Origin: Holothuria scabra
Taxonomy: Eukaryota; Echinodermata; Holothuroidea; Aspidochirotida; Holothuriidae
Length of the DNA stretch: 64,000 nt
NCBI GenBank assembly: GCA_037179385.1
Contig: CM074193.1
Span: 3,741,547 to 3,805,546, forward strand
Reading direction: 5' to 3'
Below the pieces are notes generated by a model. It did not search any database, was not told the DNA's origin, and saw only the letters and a list, made by a program, of their open reading frames with translations. Each line of letters opens with the position of its first letter. Position 1 is the stretch's first letter. Positions 24,701 to 39,700 of the stretch are shown piece by piece. Made by a program: the position numbers and the translations under genes.

Positions 24701-27700
24701 TCCGGTGAGAAAAGGAGATATGATTGGTTTCACATTCTTTGAAAGGAGTCCCATTGCTTACAGCCTCTTTGTGCAAGGTTCAAACGAATTTGTCCGTGTT
24801 CACAATCAATTGGATGGAAATTTTGCGACACTACAACCAGGAGATTGCTTGGAAATAACTCAGAATGCTGGCAGAAGAGCTTACTCAATCTTTGCCTCAG
24901 TACAAAGTATGTTTCTGTTTTATTTTGAAAAACTCAATATTACCCAATCAGTGGAGATAGTTATTGAAGAGATAGATCAACTGATTGTCCATTTAAAGAA
25001 ATGGAAAATAAATTTCTGACAACAGTTTAAACATCAAAAAGGAATAAAAAACATGAAACTTATGAAATGACGTGTAGGAAGTACTCAGCAACAATAAGTG
25101 GAGAAAGACAGGAGTAGTATAGAAAGTCTAAAGATGAAAGTGTACAGAGTTAATGTCCTAAGAATATTAAGACTTAAAGCCAAAAAAAAGCAGGGTTTAA
25201 AGCATAAAAGTAGAAATGAGACATCCTTCCCTTGTAGCTATTCACCAGAGAAGTTTAATTTCTGTAGCTTACCAAAATAAACAAATAGATTTCTATTTAG
25301 TGATATGAAGGTCATCCACACAAGAGTTCTGCTTCACAACACGCAGCCCAGGAAACCTCTCATAATAAAACTTTAATGATACTGGTGTTGTGCTGTCAGC
25401 CTACCTATTGTTTTGTTATGGTTAAAACATATTCAGTGACAATAAAACATTCACATTATGAAAGACTCAACTTGCTGTCGAGCAATTGTATGATTTCAGA
25501 CTGCTTTAATTCAAGATTAATTATTTTCAGTTCAGATTCACTAGCTTATCTCTTTAATTTTATAACATGACTAATTACCCTTCCACTGCCAAACAAAACT
25601 ACCAAACTTAATTGCCAAACTATGTAAATTTGTTAAGTAAGTTAGTTACATGTAGTTTAACGGCCCAGTTTCCAACCTATTGGTTCAAGTCGAGCTGATC
25701 ACTGCCTTTTTCCAGTTGTGGCTCACTGGACTGTTTTCCCTACTCCATTGTTATGTGGATCATCATGCACAATGGCAGTAGGTTCCATTTTTAGAGCCTA
25801 ACTTTGTAAAATCAACCTGGTATGCATTGTATACTACTCAGCTACAGACATTTACACTTCAGGTCAAGGAATCACTAAGCCTTTTGGCTTTTTGGATAAA
25901 GTTTTCAGTATGATCCGGCCAGGACTTGAACATGGAAGATTAGCTTTTATTGTGCTAAATGAGTTTTACCTTTGAAAGTTGAAATAAGTTGAAATAAATA
26001 AATAAATCAAACTGCAGAAAAAAGTATAATAAAACACAAGGGTGTAAATCAAGCTTGAATCACTAATGTATGTACTGTGTCACTCAAAAGGTATTGGGAC
26101 TTTGATATACTCTAAGAAGTAGAAACAGTATTTAAAAGTAAATTGCAAGAATATAGGTCATGTTGGAACTAAAAATGGTTTTTTTTTTTCATTTATTTCC
26201 TCTCTATTAGGCAGCAACAATCAAGCTTTGCCCTCAAGTGAGTATTTATTTAAATGTCCAAATTATAAACCTTTGGTAATGTTACATATGCTGTAAAGAA
26301 TAATCCACAGCCAAATTCATTTTTGATATGTTATAGAAGAGTATATTCTAAGCATTGTGATGAAATATTCTTCATTTCCCATGTTCAGTTCTCGAGGTAC
26401 TTACATTTGAATGTGACAATTCTTCTGCATAAAATGAATAGGAAAACAGGTGTGATGTAAGGTATTCACATTGTTGGCCAATGTTTGATCCTTCCTTTAC
26501 AATTTACCACCAATTCTATGCAAGTAAACTTTGATATATTGATGCCATTAGTGCATCCTGAACTTTGAAATTTTCAAAACATTATATTCTTTAGGTGCAA
26601 GCTTATATCTCTAATCAATTTAAGGTCAAACAAATACGATGAGAAATAAAGAAAAACAAAACAATGTGAACCCATGACATCTTGCCTGCTTGCTTCAAGT
26701 TCACATTTTGTAGAAAACCTGTCAACTTCCATTGCTAATATCTTGAGAATCGAACATGGGAAGAAAAAGGAAACTTCACTGAAACTGTTAGAATATGTAT
26801 CTCTTGAACATATCCAACACACGATAAATTTAGTTCTGGACTATTCTTTTGTTTTAAAATAAACTGCTTATTTTAAGTTTTTTATAAAAGTGTGTTGTGT
26901 TTTTAGAGCTATTCCTCCATCAAACTAACTGTTCCCTTCAGTTGCATGTTCTGCATGGCTTGGTCTATCTGATGGAACCATTCACAATGGAGCTATGTCT
27001 GCCTCTTGTGCTGCTAATGGACGTGGACCCGAATTGGCCCGTCTGGATCCAAGAGATGACCGCACGTGGATATCTAGCAAGAATGAAGAGGGGCAGTGGG
27101 TGCAGGTTGACTTTCCTGAAGAAGAAACCATCACTGGAATTATCATGCAAGGGGACATTGAAACTAACAGCTGGGTATCTCGATTTACTGTCCAATACAC
27201 CCTGGATGGAATCACATTTGAAGATATCCTCCTGCCAGATGATTACAGACAGGTAGGTTGCAGTGCATTTGTTTCTCAGCATCAATTAATTGCTTACATC
27301 AATCAGTTTAAGAAAGAGAGCTCTAATAGACATATGTTTTAGTTATTATGCATTGATCTTTAGGGCTGTAAAAGTTAAGCAAAATAACCAAACGTTTAAC
27401 CTCAAACATTTGCAATCATTTGTGATTCATCGCAATAACATTACCAAATAAGATATTCATTTCAGTATTAATTATTGATGTTGAATATAATGCAAAAATA
27501 ACAGTAAAATTAAATAATTGTAATACTTTGAAGTCCACAAGATTCAAACATGCTCAGATTGCTTAATATAAACAAGAACTAGGCTAGGGCTAGTGATCAT
27601 CTGAGTATACAAATGGATGATAAATTTCTCAAAAAATAGGTTTTGCCATTAATCTCTTGTAGCTTTGAACTGAATGTTTATTCCACATAAACATCATCAT

Positions 27701-30700
27701 CATCATCATTTAGCCATTAATTGCTACACTGTTATAGCCTTAGGGCTGGGAACTTTAGAATATGCTTATTAGTATTTCCTGCCTGTCAGAAGAGGTAAAT
27801 ATAGGTGAGGACCTGAACCAAACTTGAACTTGTACCATATTTGAACATTACTGTCTTATCTAGCTGACACTAAGCAACACATTGGTGATTGGTGTGTCAA
27901 TAAATTCTATCGGCCTGTTAGTGAATATACATGACTAGATCACTCATATAGCCCTGCCCACTGCCTTATGCATCAACCTACCTCTTCCCCACCCCCCACC
28001 CCCCAGGTATCACCTCAGTTGTTAATGTAAATCGCACAATGCAAAATGTGTTTCAAGTTACAAATGTATTATGTATAATATATGGATAGTCTCTGCACAT
28101 ACTGGATATTAATAAGGGATCATCAATTGTCAGGATGCTTTTCCAAAGCAAACTTAGCAATCTCAGGATAGCTGGTGAAGATCCTGCATAAGTACAAGCA
28201 ACAGTTCACTGGATTTAGACCATTGGCAGCCATTTTGAATTGGTTTAGCCAGAGTTTCATCAATTTAAGCAATGGTAACAGATAGAGCAATATGCATGGT
28301 GTAATTTTCATCTTCAGATAATTTCTGATTCATTCAGGTAAAAAGCTGTTATAGATCACCAATAAAGCCAAGAACTGTGTTAAGTTGGCTTGCTGAAAAG
28401 GGCACAATAGGAAAATACAGTGTGGCTGCAAAATCCAAAATTTTCAGTATCCCAGTATCCTGATTATATAACTATCATTCCTTTCTTTCAAACCTTCTGT
28501 TCTCCTACATTGGAATTATCTGCAGCGCTTTCGTTGGTGTGCATATTTGCTTATTCTGCATGTTGGGAAGTGGAAAAAGTTGGATAAGGAGTCAATACAC
28601 ATCCGAGTATCAAAGTAAATGGTCAACCCTACATATCAGCTTGCAATGTACAGTACTATACATAAAACACACATTGCTTCAACCTTCATTGCATAATTCT
28701 GTACTCAATCCATAAGAACTGTGTGTTATTCTTATCTATTCTTACACTGCATACCCCCTTCTCATGAAGTCTGTTCCAAATCCAGATGTAACTACGGTAT
28801 GACTTCCATTCACACATACTGTTACAGCATGCATGCATAGTACATAACCATACCAAATAAACAGCATGTGAATATCACGTTACACACTATAGGGCTGGAA
28901 AAAATGTAAATTTCCCTGCAAGCAAATCTATTTTCCAGCAGGCAAATCAAACTTTCCCAAAGACTTTGCATGTTAACATATACAAAAGTAGTCAAATTTC
29001 CCTCCAAATACCAAAATTTCCATGCAATGAGCTTCCCATATTGCTGGTTTTTTCCAGCCATGCCCACACTACTGGTTTCATTGTCCAAGTGTAGTTACTG
29101 TTTACAACAGTTATTGACCTTTGACCGGATTTGTGTATTAAGCTGGAGGGGTGTGTGTAACACAGCATGAGACTTCCATAGTTTGTTTGCCATTAGAAAA
29201 TTTATGATCTATTTTGGCTATGAATGTTTTGGCTAACATTAATGAAATAGTTTTGACACTGCAACAGAATATGTTAGCAAAAGACAAGAATTCAACATTC
29301 TCGTAAGTGCAAGACTTCTGAGTTCTGGAAAGGTTTATTGGAATATCAGGAGACATCGGTACGGTGGTTCCAACTTTATGGAGGCTACTTACACTACAAA
29401 TATGCTGTAGAGCCTATGCACTTGATAGGCTGTGGTACAAAGCCTACAGTAGGTATGTGTAAATAAGTAAACTATATGCAAATACAACTTGAAAATTTTT
29501 GTTGGGAGTCAAATATGCTTTGGACATAATTTTTAGCAGTCAAACACCCACTGCAATTATGGCTGATATTATAAAAATTCTGCGGTATAAAAAATAAAAT
29601 AATGAACATCCGGTATCTGCATGAACAGAAAGATAGTGACATTGTTTGTTTTGTTCCCTTTAGTCATTCATAGGTAATTCTGATGCAAGTAGACTGGAAT
29701 ATATCTTCTTTGACAATGAAATCAAAGCTCTGCAACTCCGAATCCTGCCTGTCGAGTGGAATAATAATATTGCTCTAAGCTTTGAAGTTATTGGATGTAA
29801 AGGTATGTGACTCTCTTTTATTATTTTCATATACAGATGGACTGTTGCATTCAATCTGTCATACTAGTGACTTAAATTTTGAACAGGCTAATGCAATGCA
29901 TGGACTCGCATGTTAGAGAACAGATGTGTGTGGCAATAACAATAGTTACAAATAGTTACCAAAGACTTATCAAGACTGCACTTGGTTACATCACTGTAGG
30001 CCCTGATTGGCATATAAGCATCTTTGGCACACAGAATTAGAGTCTGTACTTTCATTGAAATGGAAATGTGTCACTCAGTGCATTTTCAATGAGTCCTTCA
30101 ACCATTTGTTTGTTTTGTCCTGTATAGTACAATAAACCTTCCCCATCCTTGGTCCTGTTTTCCCACCTTTGGTAGTACTACTGTCAAAGTAATTGCAAAA
30201 AATTATTAAAAGTTGGATTGCAGTGACATGGTAATTCACTAGCATATCAGTGGAAAGAATATGTGTACATCATGGAGAAATGAAATTATTATTGAAATAA
30301 TAATTGACCATAGGGGAGTATGGTATAGTTACGGTGAATGATATTTTTAGTTCTCACTAGCAGACAGAATGTTTGGTAAGGCATTTCTCAGTTTTGTCTT
30401 CCTCTCAATTGTTGCCATCATATATCATTTGCCAAATTAGAAATTTTGGGGTTAAGGCAGTGCTTGCACAAAGGAATTTACCTTGGGTGGGAACCCCCCC
30501 CCAAAAAAAGGGCCCAGAAAAAGGGGGGATTAAATCAGTGTGGGACCTAATTCCCTCCTATGGGTTTTTTTGTTGAATAGAATTTTGTTAATGACAGAGG
30601 AACTGTAATCATATATTAAGTGTTGGTGTACTTTCTTGATTTGGATCGGAGATCAAGCTTTCAGACACATGTTGGAAGATTCTATTGCCAAATGCCGTGT

Positions 30701-33700
30701 GCCAATTGTAATAACCTCAGATGCACTTTAAAGTGCACAGGAATTACCCACACTTTATTTTCTGTTTTGACAGGATTCTGAAGAAAGTACCATGATTCCT
30801 GCGACCCCATCCCTTAGCACAAAAACTAGGTTTAGGATAAGCAGTTTATACTTCGTGTAAGCCAGCTTCAAACTGAAGTGAATAGACATCTAGGCCTATT
30901 CAATCCAGACTATTCAGTGTGTTCATCTACCTTCAGTTGTCTATTCACCTCAGTTTGAGGTAGTCTTACATGAAATATCTCCTGGATAAGCAGGAAAAAT
31001 GTTGCAGTTTGCACAACTAACCTGTGATCCACCTCTCATATACCTGTTTTTTCTCAAATTCCTCTGACTGGGATTGCAATTTTTAATGCAGGCTTTAAAA
31101 GCCTAGGGATCAGTGGATTAGGCTTGGACATGGGAATGAATCAGATTCGTTGAATTTGTTGTGTGTGTATCAATGTCTTTGTGAGTTTGTTTTACAAGTT
31201 TGGAATGAAGATCTATATGATAATACTTTGTTTTGTCATATATCTAGACATCAATCCATGTGTTAACAACCCATGTGAACATGGCGGAGAATGTTTCCTT
31301 GCAAATAACGTAGATGGATATTCCTGTAGCTGTATTGCAGGCAGGGCAGGCAAACATTGTGGTAAAGGTAAGTGAAAGTCTGGGATGAAAATTGTAAACT
31401 TTTTAAGTACTTGAATTGTAAAGAAACATTGTAACAGCCATAAAAGGGCTCAAATATTGTAACTGTTCCTGCTTTAATGAAAAGGTAAAAGGAAGTTTGT
31501 ATATCATAGGTCGTCCATAGGTCCTATTAGATGGAAATCCATTGAAACTTTTAATTAATGCTTATCCAATTGATTGGGGATTATTGAACTAAAGGGCATG
31601 GCATTCCTTTGTTTAACACCTAGGCAACTTCATTCATATCTAGCGCGACTCCAACAAAAGGAACTATGCTGTTGTGTGTAAGCAGTTGCTGACAAAGAAA
31701 TGCCAAACACTATCCCAACATTTTAAACAGCTGGCTATTGCTAAGGATCACAATGACCCTGGCCACAGACCAACTTTGATGGTTTATTCAAATGAACAAA
31801 AGAGGAATAAGACTAAACATTGTTATAGGATTTTCATTAATAATTGCATTTGCTCAGATATTCTAAAAGGCACACCCAAATAGAGTGAAATACAGAGAAA
31901 ATGACAAATATGTTGTAATCTGAGTCCAAACGTGTCCAGATTGTCAAATTAATTTACATTCTTAAATGGCTGGCAATATTAAGGCAAGGGATCAATTTCC
32001 AGAATGATCTGGCTTTCGACATATAGCAGACAACTTACCAGACTTGAACTTAGTTCCTAGCCTATTGAGCATAGCCAATGAGTCATAAAAAACAACGCAC
32101 AAAAGAGATTAATGTCAGCAACTATAAGGGCTCAAAGACAAAGGTTCTTGATGAACCTCCATCTAATAACAACTCCCTGGGTAACATCTGTACCGACATC
32201 ATAATCTCATCAGACAAAACAAATCACAAAATTGTTGGTAGTAGGTCTCAAAATTTGGAGGGGGGAAGGGGGTAGGAGGAGAAGGGGGAGGAGAGGGAGA
32301 AGGTATTTCCCCTTCACAACATTTTATGTGGGTCCTTAGTTTCCGGTAAAGATGTATTCTGGAACATAAAGAATTCACTTTTCCCAACAGTTGCATTCAA
32401 TATACCTACACTGATTTCATAAGCCTTTGGATAAAATGCATGTGGATATAATTCAACTTCAACTGTTTTCAGTTTTCTGATCTCAGTTTTCTGGAGTTTA
32501 AATTTCTTCAGTATTAAGAGGACCATGGGTAATGTGACCTCCTTTTCAAGCTTCACCATTTATGTAGTTGAGACACATAGGAATCTGTGTGAATTAATAA
32601 GTTAGTGCTTGCATTGCAGTTAATATGTTTGGTTTCTTGTTTTCTTTCTTTGTTTTTTATATTCTGATAAATTGAAACATATATATATATATATATACAT
32701 ATAGTACACATAATCTAACAAATGTGAGCTGTGAATAAATATGGAAATCTGTTATTTTTCATATTTCCATACACATTATTTCAGACATTTGAACTGTAAA
32801 TAATTGTAAAAATGTATTATGTGAGTAATGTATTTAACTTCCTTGCAATAAGACATTGACAAAAAAGGTGAACAGTATCCATGGACTGACTGAGATGAAT
32901 AAAAACAAAAACTTGTTAAACTTAGTCAGTTACAGAGGACACACATACTGTTCTGTCACAGTTACTGTCACGCAATGAAATATTCACTGTTTAGTTCATT
33001 GTTTGGTTTAACTTTTTTTTTTTACAGTGTTGGCAACCTGTGAAGTTGCCTCTGGACCTCATTACATCACTTTTGATGGAAGTGCATATGATTTTGCTGG
33101 TGAATGTGAATTCATCCTGTCAAAGAATGTTAATGATGACATTCCCAATTACAAAGTTGCCATCATCAACGTTGCCAAAGATAATGTTACCATTGCCCCT
33201 GAAAGGAGAGATGTATACATTGATCTCCCAGGAGCTGTGAGTACAAAAATGATATTTTAAATGATCTTTATATGATGTTTGTAGAAGTTATTTCCTTGCA
33301 CCATTTGCCCAAGTATGCAGAAACTCCCAGAACAGTGTAGGCTAAAATAGCTCCTGTACCCTCTGATGATTGATAAAACCTAAATTAAAAGTGAGCGGAA
33401 CTGTGTTGTGGCTTAGGATAATGCACACTTCAGAATTCATGCATAAGGACACAGTTTGAGTTCATCTAGCAATAGCAGTAATCCCCAAGTGTGCTTCATT
33501 CTGTTGTAATTTACAGGTCACTGTTTTGATTTAAAAAAGACAGAAAAGGAGTAATATTAGGTTCAGAACTAACCACATTTAAATTGCACAACCCAGAGTA
33601 AAATGAAGTAGTCCAAGATGATCATGTTATCCTTTTTAGGACAGTTTACCCTAGGATAGCACATGGTCCCCTGAGCATAGTGAACCGATATAAGCTGAGG

Positions 33701-36700
33701 ACTATTACCAAATGTGAACGAATATCTATTTCAAACAGAATATAATCCTAACACTATTAAATCATGAGAAGTTAAATATAATGAAAACTACTGTTCCTTC
33801 AATCTACATAGCCCTTCATTACCTCCTACTTATGTTTGTATTCTCTACTTACCTGCAGTAAGTCCCTGGCAAGCTACTACTAGCACAGTGGCACCAGGTG
33901 ACCTCCTAACAAGGTCACCTAATGGTGTCATCTCTCCTGCTTGCCTGTCAAAGACTTCACACAATTTTGAACCTGGCTTTTCCCTTCGGCATTTTTAAAG
34001 GATGAAGGTACTCTCAAAAGATTTATGATGTTGAGGGGTGCTCTAAATTTGTATGATCTACATGGCCCTCTCCCCCTCCATTGTAGGTAGTGTAAAAATT
34101 ACTTCCAGTATGTGGGATATGATGAAAAGTAGAGAAACATGAGCTGTTTTGTAAAAACCCTTCAAAAAAAGTATGTTTTGATTTAGATGACAAAGAAGAA
34201 ACCACAGTCTTCTATTACAAGTCCTCATAGCTCAAGATATCTATGGCCTATGTTTAACAGAATATGTCAAGAAATACCCAACTCAGAAGAAATAGGAAAG
34301 CTCAAAACCTATTCCAAAATTAAAAAACTGCTAGATGTTCATTTTTCCTCCAATTGTATTAAATTGATGGTTTCTATGGTTGCAGGGAGGGTTAGCAAAA
34401 CAAATTGTGATGCTTTTTTTTTTCTTTCATCTATTTTAGAGAGTGGACCTTCAAGATGGAGAAGTAATTTTAGATGGAAAAAGAGTTGCTCTACCTGTTA
34501 AGACTGATGCTGTCCATATATACCAGAGTGGATTTGGAGTGGTAAGTTAAAAGTTTCTATATCTCATAAAACGTCATCAATGTGTGAGACCAAACCTTGG
34601 TTTGGCTCTAACTTGTCTCTCCCCACATTGTTTTTTAGATATAGACAATTTTTTTGTTGAATACAGTGAGTTACAGTCAAATTGTGGCAGGAAGGTTTGG
34701 ACTGACACTTTAGAGTTGAAGTGCAAAACAATTGTTATCTATACATGTCAAAACCTTTCATAAGCCCATGGAGGTTATTGATTTTATTATACATGCACTT
34801 TTCAAGCAGGTAGTGACTATTTGTGTATTTTGCTGTATTAGTACCCTCAAAAACCGTTACTAAGTTATCGGTATCCATTCAAAATCTCACATTAAGATGT
34901 GGAAATGCCAAAATTTTTGTTCCCATTTCAGCAAAACATTTTCAACCCCCACAACAGCCATTCTATTTGCAAGTTTTTAATTTACTTTGAAGTAGAAGTA
35001 GTAAATGGTAGAATACCATCCCATCTAGTACCCCACCCCCCAATGCTAAAATTAGACTATTAAGTTGTTTTCTACCTCAAGGTTGGAAATAGTCAAGGTG
35101 GGAAATTCTGTACTTCGGGTAAGGTCCCAGGTCATCTGACACATGAATGCTGCCTTAAATTTATATTGTATGATTGTAATTACAGTAGACTGCTCATCGA
35201 GATTAAAGTAATTCATTCCCTGGGTTGGTAATTATTAACAGTGACAAATGTGCAAATCTGAAAGGGTACGTAAACAAGCAAACTGTCTCAAAGGTAGTAG
35301 AAAATTCCCATTCCATGATGCATTGAGTGTAAATACTGCCCTCATGCTGCTAGAATTAAATGGGACATTTTAGCCAATGTTTCCCCAGAAAAAGGCATTT
35401 TCTCGAGTGAAGATTGTGTCCTGTAATTGCGGCAGTTTACCCTGTTTAAACCAACCTTGTTGCTCTGTTGAGCAAATAGTCTTTGAGGGGGCAAGCGCCT
35501 TTAACCTTATTGATCTCAAGATGCCTGAACAGGAAGTTCTCTGGTAGATTCTGGGTTATTAGTTGCCAGCTTGAGATGGCTTAAACTTGCCATTCTCTTC
35601 TAGCGTCATGTGGTTTGTCTATTCAAGTATTGTGTTTGATCCGTTCTTTCAGGTTGTCTCTTCATCTATTGGTCTGAGAGTCAGGTGGAATAGACGTAAG
35701 AGAATATCTCTTGAGGTGCCTCCATCCTTCCATGATAGTGTTGGAGGATTGTGTGGTAATTACAATGGGGATCTTAATGATGACTTCAAGACACCAAATG
35801 GCACTCTGGTAAGTGAAGAAATAAAGGCAGTCATTCAAAATTCCCCCCAAGTTACAAGTTTTACCCAGAGTTTACCAAAATTCTCAATTGGCACCAGCTC
35901 TTTGATTGAAATCAAACTTAAAGTATACAGAGTAGATCATATCACACATCATGCACTGAGAGTGTTCTGATGAATACATGGGGATGTTGCTACTCAGAAG
36001 GGTACACCCTGAAGCAATACCATAGGATATATCTGGATTGGGGTGGGTTTTAGACAGCTGAAGAGGGATTACAATTAAGTGGAGATGGAGAATTTTATTC
36101 TCTAGGGATGATGAACATCTGCCTTTAATGTTGGTGTCTCATTCTGCTTTCATGATTTCTTTACATGTCAGGTAGAACATGTTGAGTCAATGTATAGTTT
36201 TTCATTCTATGAAAATTTTATTTGAGACCCCAGGTGGAACAAAATCAAGTCAAAGCTCAGTTAACTTTGGGGTAACATTCTAGGATAAACCTTTTTTCAG
36301 ATGCTAGGAAGACCACTTGCAACCCAAGGGTTACCAAATAGTATTGAGATTAAGTTTTATATCATCACTTTAAAGATATCACAAAATGGTGTTTTAAGTA
36401 ATATTCTATGGTAATGATATTCATATTCAGGACACCAGGTGCATAATTGAGTACTGGAGGAGTATCTTGCAATGATAACATTCAAGAGCAGAGATTCACC
36501 AGTTGTTTTTTCTTTTTTTCTTTCCCAAAAGCAAAGGATCATACGTACCTGGACATAATTTTTTTGCAGTAGCCTAGACTCCATGAAACTCTTTTAAATA
36601 GAATTGAATTTCATTTGACCCAAATAAAGAAATTGAAATTGCATGCAAACAGCTCATTTCAACAAGTGAAAGACAGTTGTAGACATTATTTTGCCGTTTG

Positions 36701-39700
36701 AACCCTTCATAAGAGATAAAGTTTTACCCCTCTTGTAACAAGTTGAAGGTGAAGTCAATATTTTATGCACATATTTCATTCATTCATTTCATTTATTTAT
36801 TTTTGGTGTATCACAACACAAGATAAAAACAAGCAGTGACGTGGGAGAAAGGAGTTGAACATTTTCAAAAAATGGAATATTTTGTTCAAGAGGTACTGGA
36901 AAGAACATAAGAAAATATATTTCTTTGCAGATTTCACCCCACCCACTGAACTTTTTAGGGAAAACTGCAGTTCCCAATTAAGCACTAGACCACTGGTTCA
37001 TTACCCAGTTAGCTGCTTCAGAGAGCGGCAGCTTTCATTGCCATTAGAAATCCAACAACTAAGGGATTTAAATATAAGTGCTGTGAAAGGGGAATCAAGG
37101 TTAAACCACCTTCCAGCTGGATCTGAGATAAACTGCCATCAAGTGTCAGTCTTTAGGACTATTAACACATGCTTGATCAGTTTTGGAAAAAAAAAGGAAT
37201 TTGCAAAAATGATTTTTGGACTACAATTATTTCACTTAGTCCACCTCTGTCTTATTGTAACTTCATGCTTGTTTTTTCTAGAAGGATCTTGTATCTACAT
37301 TTGGACTGAGTTGGGCAGTAGATCCATCAGCATGTTCTTTCTGTTCTAAATGTATGAAGACTTGTGATGACCCAGAGAAAAGGGCTCATGCTGAGTGTCT
37401 TTGCCAGGTGCTTGTGGACAACAGAGGTGTGTACAAAACAACCATTGGTATGCAACGGTTCAGACAAAAGAAAAGGGGAACATTTAGGAAACAAATGTGA
37501 AATTTGGAAGATTACTTAATCTCTAATTAAACATTAAGGGAATGCATGTAACATAAGGAAGCAAGGAAAAAGTTATAGAAATGCAGTTTAGCAGGAAGAA
37601 AAAATTTTGATGTGCAGCATATCAATTATTGGAGACTGAAAAAATGGGGAGAGATTCAGTTCAAAGGGGCATGATGCTCTGTTCTGATGTCTCATTGTTC
37701 TGACATCTCCATATTCCAAAAAGCCTGCATTGATGGGTGTTAGAGGGAAGCTTGCGCTAGAAATTAGCTTTCATCCTGTTGTTCATGCAAACATATTTAA
37801 TGTGGAGACATTGGAAAGTGTAATTGTAACATTACTTTTGTTTGTGGAATGATTGTTTTTTAGCTCTAAATTGCTATGATGGGTTAAGTACTATTTTATG
37901 ACAAGACAGCTTAATCCTGCTTTAAATGATTGAAATTTTTTAACCTTCTTGGTAAAATCAGGTTTTACCTCTCTATGATGGGAGCACAGGGTTCACATGG
38001 GAAGGAGTTGTACAACATCTCTTAAGACACAAATGATGAGCTGCAAAACTGTACATAGACCAAAAATCTGAACTTGACCCTCTACCAGTGATATTTAAAA
38101 TTTTTTATGTAATTAAGTTTGAGAACCATTCGTTGAATAACTTTTTATCTTGAATGTCTCTTTCATTTTATTTTCCAGGACCATTCTCAGGTTGCAATCG
38201 TATAATGAATCCACAATGGTTCTTTGACAACTGTATGTCTGACCTCTGTGCTGATTTCCCTAACACTGACCACTTCTGTGATACTGTGGATGATTTAGCT
38301 GCTAGATGTGCCCTTATTGGTAAACCAGCAGAGAACTGGAGACATGATGTACCCAAGTGTGGTAAGATAGTGACATGATGTGTATGATTTTGATTATATT
38401 AAATTATAGAATACTTTCACTTATTTCTCAAGACCCACCACTTTTGACGGGCAAAAATTGACGTAGTAGGCTCCCTGCTGTTGCAGCTGGGAAGCTGTTG
38501 ATGACCTACATGTGACTGCTGCATTAAAAGTCTGTTGATTTTCGCCCAGTAGTGGGCAGGATTTACCAATTGTGACGAAATGTGAAAGCCTAGAGGGTGA
38601 TTTCCTTGACTTAACAAGCTCTGCCCCTTTTGACAGGCAAAAACTAGTGTAGCATGTTAGTTAGTGTAGCTAACAGAGGCAGCTAATGACCTATGTGTGA
38701 TCAAAAACTCATTCATAATTGGTTTAAATTATTGAGTTGAAATTCCTACCATTTTTCTTTTTTTGGTTTCTCATTGCATAGCCATGAAATGCCCACCTGG
38801 ATTAATTTACAATGCTTGTGCCTCACCTTGTACTGACACCTGTGGAAATCCATTTGCCTCCAAGATGTGTGAAGTGAAGGGATTTGTTGAGGGGTGTGTC
38901 TGTGCTGAAGGACTGGTACTACAGAATGGTATGTGTGTAAAACCAGGACAGTGTGGTGCAACATTCCAAGGACAATACCACCTGGTAAGTATTCTCTTAG
39001 GGGGGAAGAGGGTGCATTCACCCTAGACCAGGATCTGATTGTATCAGTAGATTATATATATGGCTTGATATATATTTGTTTCATACTCCATCCCCCCCCC
39101 CCCATCACTCCTCCCTCACATGAATGGGTGCTCCAGCAGAATTGACCTCCAAATGAATCATGTTGAGCTACCACTGATATCTTGGAGTGTAAACCCTTTT
39201 GCCACTTAAGAGGGTCCATCCCGTCGTACTGAGCTATGTATTGTATAACATGTACACAGTACGTATGTACAGGCTCAGTGTATACTAAGTTTTTGTATGG
39301 AGAATCCATATTTGTGTTTGCTTTTGCCAAAGAGGGGGTACATATGTAAAAAAATTTCCTGTTCAAGCCTAGTCCATGTCTAAAACACTGTTACACACCA
39401 TAGGTTTACAAGGAGCTATTCCAGGACAAAGCATTACAATGGTTTTGCGGCAGAACCTTACATTTATATCAATGGTACATTATAGTCTTGCAATGAAACC
39501 ACACAAACAGAAGGGGTTTACACTACAAATTGTGGTCGTCTGCAGTTGGTCTGATCCTCCCCTCTTACCAGAATCAAAATCAGGAGATCAGATCTGGATA
39601 TGATCTGTGATTACATTACAAATTTGAAATTGAGAGGTGGATCTGACCCTGCACAGGTAATTAAATACAGATCTTGTGTTAGTTTACCCTAAGGTTCACT

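Noticed and set aside
26965..27285. Antisense 106-codon open frame opposite the discoidin exon
   Set aside because: Shadow of the real exon; translation has no family features.
36855..37349. 164-codon open frame over exon 19
   Set aside because: It is in a different phase from exon 19 and has no cysteine or domain pattern; the true exon frame aligns with exons 5 and 28.
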